A DNA stretch of 7,086 nucleotides from an uncultured Prevotellaceae bacterium. GTDB lineage: Bacteria; Bacteroidota; Bacteroidia; Bacteroidales; Bacteroidaceae. The notes under the pieces were generated by a model, which had not been told where the DNA came from, searched no databases, and was given only the letters and a program-made list of their open reading frames with translations. Location of the stretch: the NCBI GenBank assembly GCA_945787625.1, contig CALZJL010000065.1, positions 1-7,086 of the forward strand, in the 5' to 3' direction. Positions 6,652-7,086 of this stretch are shown here, piece after piece. The translations under genes and the position numbers were made by a program. The number at the start of each line of letters is the position of its first letter. The stretch's first letter is position 1.

Positions 6652-6763
6652 TGTTGTTTGGTTATTTTGTTGTTTTTTTGTTTGGTTGGATCTACTTGGA
6701 AAACGACCAGATGACAATACAACCAACCAAACAACAAACAACCAACAAAACAACCAAACAACA
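6652..6763. repeat. Long imperfect inverted repeat of G/T and A/C-rich arms
   Basis: The outer arms 6652-6672 and 6743-6763 are complementary at 20 of 21 positions (one A-C mismatch at 6664/6751). The inner arms 6680-6689 and 6723-6732 pair perfectly over 10 bp and extend two more pairs. The piece between them (6673-6679 against 6733-6742) pairs partly with a three-base bulge. The loop is 6690-6722. The arms are built of TTG, TTTGG and their complements, so they are also low complexity. The repeat begins 20 bases after the fructokinase stop and would fold into a stem of about 38 pairs in RNA. Likely roles are transcript-end protection or termination; an origin as a small repeated element is also possible. 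Open frames across it are low-complexity artefacts. Confidence 0.7.
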
Positions 6764-6794
6764 CTCCCCGAATGGGGGGCTCTCTTCGAGTTTT
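6764..6794. terminator. Possible terminator hairpin between convergent genes
   Basis: CTCCCC (6764-6769) pairs with GGGGGG (6774-6779) around a GAAT loop: six pairs including one T-G. On the plus strand a small CTC-TTC-GAG hairpin (6782-6790) and TTTT (6791-6794) follow. On the minus strand the same stem is followed by TGTTGTTTGGTTGTTTTG, a T-rich tail. It fits an intrinsic terminator at least for minus-strand transcripts and perhaps both ways. The T-tracts are interrupted by G, so strength is uncertain. Confidence 0.4.
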
Positions 6795-6973
6795 GTATAT
6801 TGTCAATTTACAAAAAGACGAGACCCCATCGCACGAGAGCATCAAGTCTTTTCGTAGCAAGCCTTCTTGTTCACAGTCCCAGCCTTGCGGACAAGACCAG
6901 CCTTAATTAGCCTTGAAATTATTATTACTGTCCGCTAAACACAAGAATCCCCATCCCAACTCTTTGTGACATA
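6795..6973. other. Intergenic stretch with no supportable gene
   Basis: This lies in the ~340-base gap after the fructokinase stop; the first part of the gap is the inverted repeat and hairpin. No RNA gene or promoter is recognisable. On the minus strand, the frame of the possible gene ending at 6974 continues past its TAA to a TAG (6935-6937). It then stays open to a TGA (6842-6844) with a fairly protein-like stretch (SRLIKAGLVRKAGTVNKK). It has no ATG and may be a gene remnant or chance. A short direct repeat, CCAGCCTT, occurs at 6880-6887 and 6898-6905. Confidence 0.4.
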
Positions 6974-7086
6974 TTACCTCTCCAACCCTTCCGTTAAGAA
7001 CCTCCTGAGATGAAGATGGGTTATGCCATTGTCATCAGACTTTGTAACCAATGGTGTCATAGAGATGACATACTTGGGATAGTTGT
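6974..7086 (-). CDS. Possible 3' end of a convergent minus-strand gene, product unknown
   Basis: On the minus strand one frame is open from the window edge to a TAA at 6976-6974. It encodes about 36 residues beginning NYPKYVISMTPLV and ending HLRRFLTEGLER. The composition looks protein-like, with mixed charge and an amphipathic end, and the other two minus frames stop earlier (about 10 and 17 codons in). I do not recognise the family. Its start lies outside the window. An internal ATG at codon 9 exists, but the residues before it look equally coding. A convergent gene here would explain the minus-strand terminator-like hairpin at 6764-6779. The case rests on a short open frame only. Confidence 0.4.
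   Translation of the reverse strand, partial: NYPKYVISMTPLVTKSDDNGITHLHLRRFLTEGLER

Noticed and set aside
6641..6763. CRISPR-like array
   Set aside because: The short TTG and CAA motifs are irregular and form one inverted repeat; there are no equal-length repeats with unique spacers.
6615..6910. Short open frames on both strands across the inverted repeat
   Set aside because: They translate the low-complexity TTG/CAA steps (Gln/Asn/Thr-rich) and lack supported starts.

Overview
The window reads as the downstream half of a fructan (levan- or inulin-type) polysaccharide utilization locus from a gut or oral Bacteroidales, most likely a Prevotella-like genus. Four things point there: a DUF4960-type surface lipoprotein next to a GH32 enzyme, FucP-type transporter and PfkB kinase; a short Bacteroidetes-style C-terminal tail on the GH32; mostly weak or absent Shine-Dalgarno sequences; and one match to the Bacteroidetes -7 promoter element TAnnTTTG.

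Layout. 1-229 has no supportable gene. It holds a strong hairpin (10-33) overlapping a candidate -7 element (22-29). Five tightly packed plus-strand genes follow: a DUF4960 lipoprotein (230-1435), a LamG-GH32 fructan hydrolase (1484-3835), a DUF1573 protein (3822-4460), an MFS sugar permease of the FucP type (4457-5638) and a PfkB-family fructokinase (5657-6631). The junctions are 48 bp, a 14-bp overlap, a 4-bp ATGA overlap and 18 bp, so one transcript is very likely. After the kinase come a long imperfect inverted repeat (6652-6763) of G/T-rich and A/C-rich arms and a short G/C hairpin (6764-6779). A poorly coding stretch follows, then the 3' end of what may be a convergent minus-strand gene (6974-7086).

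How the genes would work together (inference from the characterised Bacteroides thetaiotaomicron levan locus BT1754-BT1765): the lipoprotein holds fructan at the cell surface beside a SusC/SusD pair that should lie upstream of this window. The GH32 enzyme releases fructose, the permease carries it across the inner membrane and the kinase phosphorylates it. The gene order is close to BT1761 > GH32 > BT1758 > BT1757, with one GH32 gene here instead of two and an additional DUF1573 gene.

The points most worth a second look are: the GH32 enzyme has Glu where the family's catalytic Asp normally sits, while the other two catalytic residues are kept; the DUF1573 protein is overlapped on both sides and has no visible export signal; and a ~38-bp-stem inverted repeat follows the operon. 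I did not find clear evidence for a wholly new system. No CRISPR, tRNA, rRNA or mobile element is visible.
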